Shown here one piece after another: positions 15,833 through 25,705 of a stretch of DNA of 26,994 nucleotides. The notes beneath the pieces were generated by a model. That model saw only the letters and a list, made by a program, of their open reading frames with translations, ran no database searches and was not told where the DNA came from. Origin of the DNA: Ramlibacter tataouinensis (GTDB lineage Bacteria > Pseudomonadota > Gammaproteobacteria > Burkholderiales > Burkholderiaceae_C); assembly GCA_002427815.1 (NCBI GenBank), contig DIZF01000088.1, positions 37,404 to 64,397 of the forward strand. Direction: 5' to 3'. The position numbers were made by a program, and so were the translations under genes. The first letter of the stretch is position 1. Each line of letters starts with the position of its first letter.

Positions 15833-15846
15833 GATAATCCATTCTA
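15833..15846. promoter_or_regulatory. Overlapping divergent -10 elements for amgK and lptD
   Basis: On the plus strand GATAAT (15833-15838), preceded by TG, is a good extended -10 for lptD, giving a leader of roughly 58 bases. On the minus strand TAGAAT (15846-15841) is a good -10 for amgK. The two elements nearly touch, so polymerase binding for the two directions should be mutually exclusive. No strong -35 hexamers are seen on either side. Confidence 0.45.
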
Positions 15847-15902
15847 CAAATCCAGTCCTGCCGGCCGGGCGCGCCGCCGCCGCCGGGACCCCATTGCCCT
15901 TG

Positions 15903-18263
15903 ATGCACGACTTGACACCCAAGGCGTTTCGCGCCCGCTTTGCCCTGACCCCGGCGGCGCTCCTGGCGTGCGCACTGCTGCAAGGGACAGCCGCCCGGGC
16001 GCAGGAGCCAGAGCCGCTGGTGCTCAAGTCCAGCCCGCAGCTGCGCGAAGACATTCCGCAGACCGTGCGCGACCAACTGCCCACGTATCTTTCGGGCGAG
16101 CACGTGTTCGGCCGTCCCGACCTGGAGACCGTGGTCGAGGGCCAGGCGCAGCTGCGCCGGGGCGACACCGTCATCCACGCCGATCGCCTGGAGTATTACC
16201 AGCCGGACGACCTGGCCAAGGCGCGCGGCAACGTCCGCATCAACCGGGGCGGCAATGTCTTCGAAGGTCCATTGCTCGAGCTCAAGGTCGAATCGTTCGA
16301 GGGCTTCTTCAATCAGCCGCACTACCGCTTCCTGCGCAACAACGCCTATGGGGATGCGGACCGCGTCGACTTCATCGACGAGAAGCGGGCGATCATCCGC
16401 AACGCGACCTACACCACCTGCCAGCGCCGGCCGGGACCGAGCTGGATGCCGGACTGGATCCTGCGCGCCGCCAGCATCCGCATCGACGATGAAGAGGAAA
16501 CCGGCCAGGCCGACAGTGCCGTCCTGAGCTTTATGGGTTTGCCGATCCTGCCGATGCCGACGGTGAGCTTCCCGCTGTCGGAAAAGCGCAAGTCCGGGCT
16601 GCTGCCGCCGACCTTCGGCCTGGACAGCCTCAACGGAATCGAGCTGACGATTCCCTATTACTGGAACATCGCCCCGAACCGGGACGCCACGTTCTACCCG
16701 TCGCTCATGACCAAGCGTGGCGTCGATCTGGGCGGCGAATTCCGTTACCTCGAGCGCGACTACGCGGGCAAGCTGCGGGCCGATTTCATGCCCAGCGACA
16801 AGCTGCGCGACCGCGACCGCTGGGGCTTTTCGCTCCAGCACGACGGCGCGATCACGGGCCTGCCCATCGGCGGCGTCGGGCTGAACCTCAATCTCAACCG
16901 CGTGAGCGACGACAATTACTGGCGCGATTTCTCCCGGGCCACGCCCTCGCTCACCCAGCGCCTGCTCGGCAACGACGGGGCCCTGACCTGGTCGCGTGGC
17001 AACCTGTCAATCGTCGCGCACGCGCTGAAATGGCAGACCTTGCAGGATGTCACTTCGCCCATCGTGCCGCCTTACGACCGGTTGCCACAGCTGGTGGCGC
17101 GCTACAGCCGCGGCGACCTTCCCGGCGGCCTGGAAACCAACCTGGAGGCCGACCACACCCGATTCCATGCGGACCCGCTGCTGACCGGCCAGCCCAACGG
17201 CCAGCGCAGCTACACGCTGGCGCAGATCAGCCGGCCCTGGCAGGCGCCCGGCTGGTTCGTGACGCCCAAGCTGCAGTTGCACGCCACCAGTTACCAGTTC
17301 GACGCGCCGCTGTCCAACGGCGCAACCTCGTCCACCCGTGTGGTACCGACCGTCAGCCTGGACAGCGGCCTGGTGTTCGAGCGTGACGCGAGCTTCTTCG
17401 GCCGCAACTTTCGCCAGACGCTGGAACCGCGGGCTTTTTACGTCGACACGCCGTACCGCGACCAGAGCATGCTGCCCAACTACGACTCGGCCGCAAATGA
17501 CTTCAACTTCGCCACCATCTATACCGAGAACGCCTTTGGTGGCAACGACCGCATTGCCGACAACAACCTGCTGACGCTGGGTGCCAGCACACGTCTGCTG
17601 GACCCGGATACCGGTGCCGAGGCCGCGCGCTTCGGGCTGGCCCAGCGCCTGCGCTTCAAGGACCAGCTCGTGACCTTGCCGGGCGGCGCGCCGGTGAGCG
17701 AGCGGCTGTCGGACATTCTGTTCGGCGCCTCGGTGAACTGGACGCCGCAATGGAGTGTCGATACCACGGTGCAGTACAACCCCAAGACCCGCCGCTCCAT
17801 TCGCTCGACGATCGGAGCGCGTTACAGCCCCAGCAATTACCATGTGATCAGCGCGGCCTACCGGATGCAGCGCGGATCCAGCGAGCAGATCGACATCGGG
17901 TGGCAGTGGCCGCTGAACGACCTCTGGGGCGACAAGGGGCAGAACCTGGGCCCGGGCCAGGGTGAAGGCGCGGGACGCTGGTACAGTGTTGGTCGCCTGA
18001 ACCTGAGCCTGATGGATCGACGGGTGGTCGATGCGGTCGTGGGGCTGGAATACGACGCGGGCTGCTGGCTCGGCCGCATCGTATTCGACCGCCTCCAGAG
18101 CAGCACCACGACATCGAACACGCGCATCCTGTTCCAGCTCGAATTCGTGGGTTTCGCGCGGCTGGGTTCCAGCGCCTTGCAGTCGCTCAAGGAAAATGTC
18201 CCGCGGTACCAGTACCTGCGCGAGCAGGTGACAGCACCCAGCCGCTTCAGCAATTACGAGTAG
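15903..18263 (+). CDS. lptD: LPS-assembly outer-membrane protein LptD
   Basis: This 786-residue outer-membrane protein, with lipoprotein LptE, inserts lipopolysaccharide into the outer leaflet. A signal peptide spans about residues 1-32, with a hydrophobic core ALLACALL and cleavage after ARA before QEPEP. An N-terminal OstA/LptA-like domain (about 60-200) includes VVEGQAQLRRGD and YYQPDDLAKARGNV; the remainder is a large beta-barrel with alternating aromatic strands. ATG 15903 is chosen because it places the signal peptide at the very N-terminus; the frame stays open to 15807. The mature chain has only two cysteines, Cys173 and Cys721, so a single long-range disulfide is possible, versus two in E. 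coli. surA follows 11 bases downstream. Confidence 0.95.
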   Translation: MHDLTPKAFRARFALTPAALLACALLQGTAARAQEPEPLVLKSSPQLREDIPQTVRDQLPTYLSGEHVFGRPDLETVVEGQAQLRRGDTVIHADRLEYYQPDDLAKARGNVRINRGGNVFEGPLLELKVESFEGFFNQPHYRFLRNNAYGDADRVDFIDEKRAIIRNATYTTCQRRPGPSWMPDWILRAASIRIDDEEETGQADSAVLSFMGLPILPMPTVSFPLSEKRKSGLLPPTFGLDSLNGIELTIPYYWNIAPNRDATFYPSLMTKRGVDLGGEFRYLERDYAGKLRADFMPSDKLRDRDRWGFSLQHDGAITGLPIGGVGLNLNLNRVSDDNYWRDFSRATPSLTQRLLGNDGALTWSRGNLSIVAHALKWQTLQDVTSPIVPPYDRLPQLVARYSRGDLPGGLETNLEADHTRFHADPLLTGQPNGQRSYTLAQISRPWQAPGWFVTPKLQLHATSYQFDAPLSNGATSSTRVVPTVSLDSGLVFERDASFFGRNFRQTLEPRAFYVDTPYRDQSMLPNYDSAANDFNFATIYTENAFGGNDRIADNNLLTLGASTRLLDPDTGAEAARFGLAQRLRFKDQLVTLPGGAPVSERLSDILFGASVNWTPQWSVDTTVQYNPKTRRSIRSTIGARYSPSNYHVISAAYRMQRGSSEQIDIGWQWPLNDLWGDKGQNLGPGQGEGAGRWYSVGRLNLSLMDRRVVDAVVGLEYDAGCWLGRIVFDRLQSSTTTSNTRILFQLEFVGFARLGSSALQSLKENVPRYQYLREQVTAPSRFSNYE

Positions 18264-18274
18264 CAAATATCACC

Positions 18275-19651
18275 ATGAAACAACGCGTTTTCGCCCTGTG
18301 GCTGGCCTGTGCGGTGCAAGCCCTGGCCCTGACCCTGCCCGCCGCCGCGCAGGGCCTGCGGATTCCGCCGACGGCCGGGCCGGGGCGCCTGGCCGTGCGT
18401 CCCGCCGACAGCGGCCCGCGGCGGGCGGACTACATCGTCGCGGTGGTCAATTCAGAACCCATCACCAACCACGAGGTCCGCATGCGGATGGCCCGGTTCG
18501 CGCAGCAGCTGGCCCAGCAGGGGCAAGCCGTGCCGCCCGGCCCCGAGTTCGCCCGCGAGGTGCTCGAGCGGCTGATCAGCGAAAAAGCCCAGCTGCAGCT
18601 GGCGCAGGAAATGGGGATCAAGGTGGACGTAGCCTCCATCGACCAGGCCGAGCAGAACGTAGCCCGCCAAAACCAGATCGATGTGGCGGAGCTGCGCCGC
18701 CGGCTGGCGGCCGACGGCATGCCCTTGTCGCAGTTTCGCGATGAGTTGCGCAACCAGCTGATGGTGACCCGGCTGCGCGAGCGCGAACTCGACGCGCGTG
18801 TCAAGGTTACCGACCTGGAGGTGGACCAGTACATCCGCGACCGGTCGACCAGCAACGATCTGTCCGCCCTCGAACTCAACCTCGCCCATATCCTGGTGGC
18901 GGTGCCCGAGAATGCCACCGAGGCCCAGATCGCTGATCTGAGGGCCCGGGCGCAGCGCTTGCAGGAGCGCGCGCGCGCGGGTGAGGATTTCATCAAGCTG
19001 GCGCGCGAGGCGTCCGAGGTCCCGGGGTCGGGAGTCACCGGCGGAGTGGTGGGCTTGCGTACGGCCGACCGCTATCCTCCGCTGTTCGTCCAGGCCGTCC
19101 AGTCGGTGCCCGAAGGCGGCATCAGCGAGGTCGTCCGCTCGGGTGCGGGCTTCCATGTGATCAAGGTGCTCGAGAAGCGGCGTGGGGGCATGCCGGGTGC
19201 GCACGTGGTGCAAAGCCATGCCCGTCACATCCTGCTGCGGCCGAGCGCGCAGCTCAGCGAAAGCGCGGCTCGGCAACGGCTGGCCGACTTCAAGAAGCGG
19301 GTCGAGGCGGGGCAGGCCGACTTCGCGCAGCTGGCGCGCGAATATTCGCAGGATGCCAGCGCCGCCAATGGCGGCGACCTGGGCTGGGCCGCGCCGGGGC
19401 TCTTCGTGCCGGAGTTCGAGCAAGCACTGGACGGCCTCGCGCCAGGCCAGATCGCCGATCCGGTGGTGACGCGCTTCGGGGTGCACCTGATCCAGCTGCT
19501 GGAGCGCCGCCAGGCGACGCTGACCCAGCGAGAACAGCGGGAAGTCGCGCGCAATCTGCTGCGCGAGAAGAAGCTCGACGAGGCCTATGTCCAGTGGGCT
19601 CAGGAAGTCAGGGGCCGTGCCTACGTCGAGTTCCGGGATCCACCAACTTAA
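18275..19651 (+). CDS. surA: Periplasmic chaperone/peptidyl-prolyl isomerase SurA
   Basis: The 458-residue protein starts with a signal peptide (cleavage likely after AAA at residue 25). The SurA N-terminal chaperone domain (about 50-195) begins YIVAVVNSEPITNHEV. Two parvulin domains follow: the first around His205 (LAHILVAVP) and the second around His318 (ARHILLRPS), which ends GVHLIQLLE. The second is usually the isomerase-active one. SurA escorts unfolded beta-barrel proteins, including LptD, to the BAM complex, which fits its position just downstream of lptD. The frame is intact and the length is at the upper end for the family. No terminator follows; an inverted repeat starts 14 bases after the stop. 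Confidence 0.95.
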   Translation: MKQRVFALWLACAVQALALTLPAAAQGLRIPPTAGPGRLAVRPADSGPRRADYIVAVVNSEPITNHEVRMRMARFAQQLAQQGQAVPPGPEFAREVLERLISEKAQLQLAQEMGIKVDVASIDQAEQNVARQNQIDVAELRRRLAADGMPLSQFRDELRNQLMVTRLRERELDARVKVTDLEVDQYIRDRSTSNDLSALELNLAHILVAVPENATEAQIADLRARAQRLQERARAGEDFIKLAREASEVPGSGVTGGVVGLRTADRYPPLFVQAVQSVPEGGISEVVRSGAGFHVIKVLEKRRGGMPGAHVVQSHARHILLRPSAQLSESAARQRLADFKKRVEAGQADFAQLAREYSQDASAANGGDLGWAAPGLFVPEFEQALDGLAPGQIADPVVTRFGVHLIQLLERRQATLTQREQREVARNLLREKKLDEAYVQWAQEVRGRAYVEFRDPPT

Positions 19652-19664
19652 TTCTCTTGATCAG

Positions 19665-19740
19665 TGGGGGTCAGAGCTCATTTCGTTCACCGCTTCTTGC
19701 TCCGGTCAAGACAACTGTCCTGAATGAGATCTGACCCCCA
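19665..19740. repeat. Inverted repeat between surA and rsmA, right arm ending on the rsmA start codon
   Basis: The left arm TGGGGGTCAGAGCTCATT (19665-19682) is the reverse complement of 19723-19740 at 17 of 18 positions; the loop is 40 bases. The last base of the right arm is the A of the rsmA ATG. Arms of the GGGGTCAGA...TCTGACCCC type are known as dispersed palindromic repeats in many proteobacteria, often linked to REP-associated transposases; that link is recall, not shown here. It leaves rsmA with no Shine-Dalgarno sequence and could place the start codon at the foot of a hairpin. Confidence 0.75.
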
Positions 19741-20519
19741 TGAAACATATTCCTCGCAAGCGTTTCGGCCAGCACTTCCTGACCGACTTGGGCGTCATCG
19801 ACGCGATCGTGCGGGCGATTGATCCCAGGCCGGGGCAGGCCATGGTCGAAATCGGGCCGGGGCTGGCGGCGCTCACGCAGCCGCTGGTCGAACGCCTGGG
19901 CAAGCTCGCGGTGATCGAGCTGGACCGGGACCTGGCCGCGCGGCTGCGGAGTCATGGGCAACTGTCGGTCATGCAGGCCGACGTGTTGCAGGTCGATTTC
20001 AGCGAGCTGGCGCAATCGCTCGGTGCGGCGAAGATCCGGGTGGTGGGCAACCTGCCCTACAACATTTCAACGCCCATTCTGTTTCACCTGCTGGGCTTCG
20101 TGGCAAGCATCCAGGACCAGCACTTCATGCTGCAAAAGGAAGTGATCGACCGGATGGTGGCGCGGCCGACCACCAGCGACTATGGCCGGCTGTCGGTGAT
20201 GCTTCAGTGGCGTTATGCGATGGAGAACGTGCTGTTTGTGCCGCCCGCCTCGTTCGATCCGCCGCCACGGGTCGACAGCGCGGTGGTGCGGATGGTGCCG
20301 CTCGCGCAGCCCGCTGCGGTCGACCCGGCGCTGCTGTCCGAACTGGTCCAGGTCGCCTTCAGCCAGCGCCGCAAGCTGCTGCGCCACACCCTGGGCAAAT
20401 GGCTGGAGCAAAAAAACTTTGCCGGGGACTTCAACGTACAGCGCCGCGCCGAAGAGGTGCCCGTGGCGGAATTTGTCGCGCTGACCGCTGCAGTGGGTGG
20501 TCCCCCGCACGCGGAATAA
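19740..20519 (+). CDS. rsmA: 16S rRNA (adenine1518-N6/adenine1519-N6)-dimethyltransferase RsmA (KsgA)
   Basis: This 259-residue enzyme dimethylates two adjacent adenines in the 3' hairpin of 16S rRNA. It opens with RKRFGQHFL (6-14), the family's N-terminal signature. SAM motif I, VEIGPGLAALT, is at 36-46; the catalytic NLPYN is at 104-108 and the C-terminal FSQRRKLLR marks the RNA-binding domain. ATG 19740 matches the usual N-terminus of betaproteobacterial RsmA but lacks a ribosome-binding site, because the inverted repeat abuts it. It follows surA by 88 bases with no pdxA between them. A strong terminator follows. Confidence 0.95.
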   Translation: MKHIPRKRFGQHFLTDLGVIDAIVRAIDPRPGQAMVEIGPGLAALTQPLVERLGKLAVIELDRDLAARLRSHGQLSVMQADVLQVDFSELAQSLGAAKIRVVGNLPYNISTPILFHLLGFVASIQDQHFMLQKEVIDRMVARPTTSDYGRLSVMLQWRYAMENVLFVPPASFDPPPRVDSAVVRMVPLAQPAAVDPALLSELVQVAFSQRRKLLRHTLGKWLEQKNFAGDFNVQRRAEEVPVAEFVALTAAVGGPPHAE

Positions 20520-20540
20520 CATGCAGCGTGCCCCTCAATG

Positions 20541-20567
20541 AAAAAGGCCGGGTTTCCCGGCCTTTTT
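20541..20567. terminator. Bidirectional intrinsic terminator after rsmA
   Basis: AAAAAGGCCGGG (20541-20552) pairs with CCCGGCCTTTTT (20556-20567) around a TTT loop, a perfect stem with a T-run on both strands. It ends the lptD-surA-rsmA transcript and can also stop transcription arriving from the minus-strand ribonuclease/inhibitor side. Confidence 0.92.
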
Positions 20568-20579
20568 TACCTAGCTGAC

Positions 20580-20611
20580 AAGAATCAAAAAACCCCTGTT
20601 TTTTGATTCTT
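20580..20611. repeat. Perfect 14-bp A/T-rich hairpin
   Basis: AAGAATCAAAAAAC (20580-20593) is exactly complementary to GTTTTTTGATTCTT (20598-20611) around the loop CCCT. Its composition differs sharply from the GC-rich surroundings. It is not a standard terminator because the stem is A/T-rich and no separate T-run follows. It touches the stop codon of the short minus-strand frame described next. Confidence 0.7.
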
Positions 20612-20699
20612 ACGCCGCTGCGAGCCAGTAGCCCGCATTGAACGGGCTGCTCATGCGCAGCGCCAGTGGCGAGACATCCAACAACTTGTCGGTGGGCAT
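20610..20699 (-). other. Short open frame (29 codons) of unknown status in the rsmA-inhibitor gap
   Basis: The minus-strand frame reads MPTDKLLDVSPLALRM and ends NAGYWLAAA before TAA. Composition is protein-like, and the frame stays open upstream to 20819, through the hairpin after the inhibitor gene. It may be a small peptide or the tail of a degraded gene; I do not recognise a family. Around it, the short sequence AACGGGCT recurs in both orientations (20641-20648, 20763-20770, 20792-20799). Confidence 0.25.
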
Positions 20700-20761
20700 C
20701 CTTTCGCCGTTCTCGGTAAGAACCGCGGGGGCAACCCCGGTCGCCTCCCCTTGAGCCTCGT

Positions 20762-20800
20762 TAGCCCGTTCTGCTTGGCTGGTGTGTGCAGAACGGGCTA
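20762..20800. repeat. Hairpin at the end of the barstar-like gene
   Basis: TAGCCCGTTCTGC (20762-20774) is perfectly complementary to GCAGAACGGGCTA (20788-20800) with a 13-base loop. On the minus strand it begins with the TAG stop codon of the inhibitor gene. No T-run follows in that direction, so it may protect the mRNA 3' end or be a weak terminator. Confidence 0.6.
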
Positions 20801-21268
20801 CAGAAAAGAATAGAAGCACCGGAACGGTATCTTTCGATCCGCCCAGTAGTCGGCTGTGTCCCGGAAGATATCCAGCAGCTGTTCGCGTGCTTCCTTGTCG
20901 AACTTGGCGTTGGCGGGAATCTGCTCCAGCACGACGATGAAGCCGGGCTGCGGGCCCGACTTGTGCACCGGGTCGGTCATGCAGTCGTACAGGGCATCGA
21001 AATTCTTGCCGAAATGCGCCGGCAGCATGAATTGCTGGGCGAGCAGGTCCAGGACTTCCTGCTTGCTCTGGGCATTGGCCAGGTTCGCATACAGGAAGTG
21101 CTGTCCCAGCGAACTCGCAGCGTCCTGCAGGTCCTGGACCCGGAAGGCCCGGATCGACTGCACGATATTGGACCGCACGCCCTTGAGCGCCGATTCCGTG
21201 GTTTCCTGACGAAGTGGTGTATCCATCTCCGCATCTCTTTCCATAGTCACAAACAGATCCCGCTTCAT
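20798..21268 (-). CDS. Barstar family ribonuclease inhibitor
   Basis: This 156-residue cytosolic protein has the barstar signature: HFGKNFDALYDCMTD at about residues 85-99. Asp91 and Asp95 correspond to the RNase-contacting Asp35 and Asp39 of barstar, with Tyr94 in place of Trp38; FRD (135-137) aligns with the region of barstar Glu76. It is longer than classic barstar (89 residues) because of an N-terminal extension of about 45 residues. It starts six bases after the stop of the secreted ribonuclease gene, so toxin and inhibitor are probably made from one message. The expected role is to neutralise the partner RNase inside the producing cell. Confidence 0.88.
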   Translation of the reverse strand: MKRDLFVTMERDAEMDTPLRQETTESALKGVRSNIVQSIRAFRVQDLQDAASSLGQHFLYANLANAQSKQEVLDLLAQQFMLPAHFGKNFDALYDCMTDPVHKSGPQPGFIVVLEQIPANAKFDKEAREQLLDIFRDTADYWADRKIPFRCFYSFL

Positions 21269-21274
21269 TTCGGG

Positions 21275-21670
21275 TTACTCCACGATCATTCGAAAACTGC
21301 CGTAGTGGTCAGCGGTGTAATAACAGGCCTGCGGCACCCGAGCAGGGCCGCCGCACACGATGCGCCGGGCCCCCCGGTCGCGCGATCCAGGCGTCGCCAC
21401 GGTGTATTCGCGGTAATATCCGCGCCTTTCGGCTGGCAGGGATCGCTCCCGGTTGCCGAACACCGCACCATCCTTGTCAAATGGGAACGGTCCGCCCTGG
21501 CGGATCAGTTCATAGGTTTCTCTTCCCTGGATTGGCAGCTCAGCCACGTGAACCGTGGTCGAGCTGCTTGCCGCCGGGCGATCCGCCCTGGCTTGCGCCA
21601 GGGGGGCGGTCATCGCAGCTGCCAACAAGAGGCTAGTAAGCGCAAACTTAACAGCGGCGATGCGCGCCAT
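21275..21670 (-). CDS. Secreted guanyl-specific ribonuclease (RNase Sa/barnase-like)
   Basis: This 131-residue protein has a signal peptide (about residues 1-29, ending LAQARA). The mature domain of about 100 residues matches the RNase Sa/N1 family: ELPIQGRETYELIRQGGPF, then YYREYTV with Glu88 as general base, RDRGARRIVCGG with Arg99 and Arg103, and YYTADHYGSF with His122 as general acid. All four catalytic residues of RNase Sa are therefore present. Cys106 and Cys116 could form a disulfide. It would cleave single-stranded RNA after guanosine outside the cytoplasm. ATG 21670 follows AAGAAGG at good spacing. The inhibitor gene lies directly downstream. A 16-base palindrome lies 38 bases upstream of the start. 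Confidence 0.9.
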   Translation of the reverse strand: MARIAAVKFALTSLLLAAAMTAPLAQARADRPAASSSTTVHVAELPIQGRETYELIRQGGPFPFDKDGAVFGNRERSLPAERRGYYREYTVATPGSRDRGARRIVCGGPARVPQACYYTADHYGSFRMIVE

Positions 21671-21707
21671 GGACGGACCTTCTTGGGTGACCTTCTCGGG
21701 ACGCCAC

Positions 21708-21723
21708 TCCGGGTTAACCCGGA
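21708..21723. promoter_or_regulatory. Perfect 16-bp palindrome upstream of the ribonuclease gene, possible operator
   Basis: TCCGGGTTAACCCGGA reads identically on both strands and lies 38 bases upstream of the ribonuclease ATG, where a regulator site would be expected. I do not recognise the regulator, and no clear -35/-10 pair is visible around it. Confidence 0.4.
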
Positions 21724-21768
21724 ATCAACAAGCGGGTAGTGTGACTTATCTGGCTTGGAAACGCAAGC

Positions 21769-21791
21769 GGCTGCCCAATTTTTGGGCAGCC
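21769..21791. terminator. Hairpin between maeB and the ribonuclease gene
   Basis: GGCTGCCCAA (21769-21778) pairs perfectly with TTGGGCAGCC (21782-21791) around a TTT loop, 63 bases past the maeB stop. The minus-strand side lacks a clean T-run after the stem, so it is at best a weak terminator for maeB. Confidence 0.45.
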
Positions 21792-21853
21792 AAAAGGGCT
21801 TTTGCGGGCCGGGCTGGACGCTGCAAAGTTAGCGCCAGCTGTCCAGGGCCGGC

Positions 21854-24166
<2,313 letters not shown>

Positions 24167-24231
24167 GGTCTGAACATCTCCTGGGCACGGCTATGGGCGA
24201 TGACCGCCGCCGCGTCGCTATTGATGGGTGA

Positions 24232-24237
24232 ATTGTA
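24232..24237 (-). promoter_or_regulatory. Possible -10 element of maeB
   Basis: On the minus strand TACAAT (24237-24232) matches the -10 consensus at five of six positions and would give a leader of about 60 bases before the maeB ATG. The -35 region is weak. Confidence 0.4.
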
Positions 24238-24249
24238 GACCTGGCCGGG

Positions 24250-24270
24250 AAAACCCTAGTACGGGCTTTT
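24250..24270. terminator. Weak terminator-like hairpin between pepP and maeB
   Basis: AAAACCC (24250-24256) pairs with GGGCTTTT (24263-24270) with one bulged C and a TAGTAC loop, 50 bases after the pepP stop. The stem is short and the T-run has only four residues, so termination is uncertain. Confidence 0.35.
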
Positions 24271-24319
24271 GCGTAACGCCGGCCGACGGCGCCCTGGATC
24301 GGCCGAGCGCGCCCGGAGA

Positions 24320-25705
24320 TCAGCCGCGCATCAGCGCTTCGATTTCATCGGGCCTGACCGGCACCCCGCGCGAGACCAGTTCGCAACCCGTGTCACCCAC
24401 GATCGCGTCGTCCTCGATGCGGATGCCGATGTTGTGAAACCGATCCGGCACGTTCGGCGCCGGACGCACGTAAATACCCGGCTCGATGGTCAGCACCATC
24501 CCCGGCCGCAGGATGCGGCTGGGGCGGTTCTTGATGAGTTCGCCCGACAGCGGGTCCTTGCGCTCGCTCACCTCGCCCACCTGCGAGGGCTCGACGTAAC
24601 TGCCGCAATCGTGCACATCCATCCCCAGCCAATGGCCGGTGCGGTGCATGTAGAACTGGAAGTAGGCCCTCTTCTCGATCACGTCCTGGACGTTGCCGAC
24701 CTGGTTGGCGTCCAGCAGACCGAGATCGAGCATGCCCTGCGCCAGCACCTTCACGGTGGCATCGTGCGGATCGGTGAAGCGCGCGCCGGCGCGCGTTACC
24801 GCGATGGCGGCTTCCTGCGAGGCCAGCACCAATTCGTACAGGGCCCGTTGCGGCCCGCTGAACCGGCCGTTGGCAGGAAAGGTGCGCGTGATGTCGCTGG
24901 CATAACCCTCCAGCTCACAGCCGGCATCGATCAGCACCAGCTCGCCGTCGCGCACGGGCGTGGCCCCGGCCCGGTAATGCAGGACGCAGGCATTGGCTCC
25001 GGCGGCCACGATCGAGCTGTAGGCCGGGTATTCGGAACCGCCCATGCGGAACTCGTGCAACAGCTCGGCATCGAGGTGGTACTCGCGCACATCCCGGCCA
25101 TCGCGCAGCATGAGCGCCGAAAGCTTCATGGCACGGATATGGCCGCGGGCGCTGATCTGCCCCGCTCGCCGCATGATGTCCTGCTCGTGCGCGTCCTTGA
25201 CCAGGCGCATCTCGTCCAGGACGGCGCACAGGTCGCGCTGCTGCTCGGGGCACAGTGCGCCGTAACGCACGCGTGCGCGAACGGCCGCCAGCCAGCCCGC
25301 CACCCGGCCCTCCAGCCCTTCGTGGATCGCGAACGGGTACCAGACCGCGTCGCGGTTCTCCAGCAGCTTGGGCATCCGGGCATCGAGTTCTGCGGTCGAA
25401 TGGGCCGTATTGACTCCCAGCGCCGCCGGTGCCGCCTCCGGCCCCAGCCGATAGCCGTCCCAGATCTCGCGTTCCAGGTCTTTCGGGGCGCAGAACAACG
25501 TGCTGCTGCCGTCGCCGGTGATCACCAGCGTTGCATTGGGCTCGTCGAAGCCGGTAAGGTAATAGAAATAGCTGTCGTGGCGATAGAGGAAATCGCTGTC
25601 GCGGTTGCGCGGTTGCTCGGGGGCCGTTGGAATCACCGCGATGCCGTCGCGGCCGAGGCTGGCGGCGACCCGCGAGCGGCGTTGCGCGTAAATTGAATTG
25701 CTCAT
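24320..25705 (-). CDS. pepP: Xaa-Pro aminopeptidase PepP (M24B)
   Basis: This 461-residue cytosolic metalloprotease removes N-terminal residues preceding proline. The N-terminal aminopeptidase P domain (about 1-175) has FLYRHDSYFYYLTGF. The pita-bread catalytic domain has all five metal ligands: Asp260 and Asp271 (LIDAGCELEGYASD), His358 (GHWLGMDVHD), Glu408 (TIEPGIY) and Glu431 (GIRIEDD). The numbering is nearly that of E. coli PepP. The start codon overlaps the murU stop (ATGA on the minus strand), so translation of the two is probably coupled. Confidence 0.95.
   Translation of the reverse strand: MSNSIYAQRRSRVAASLGRDGIAVIPTAPEQPRNRDSDFLYRHDSYFYYLTGFDEPNATLVITGDGSSTLFCAPKDLEREIWDGYRLGPEAAPAALGVNTAHSTAELDARMPKLLENRDAVWYPFAIHEGLEGRVAGWLAAVRARVRYGALCPEQQRDLCAVLDEMRLVKDAHEQDIMRRAGQISARGHIRAMKLSALMLRDGRDVREYHLDAELLHEFRMGGSEYPAYSSIVAAGANACVLHYRAGATPVRDGELVLIDAGCELEGYASDITRTFPANGRFSGPQRALYELVLASQEAAIAVTRAGARFTDPHDATVKVLAQGMLDLGLLDANQVGNVQDVIEKRAYFQFYMHRTGHWLGMDVHDCGSYVEPSQVGEVSERKDPLSGELIKNRPSRILRPGMVLTIEPGIYVRPAPNVPDRFHNIGIRIEDDAIVGDTGCELVSRGVPVRPDEIEALMRG

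Noticed and set aside
15807..15902. Upstream extension of the lptD frame from GTG 15807
   Set aside because: It would put about 32 extra residues before the signal peptide and overlap the amgK start and both -10 elements. ATG 15903 gives a normal signal peptide.
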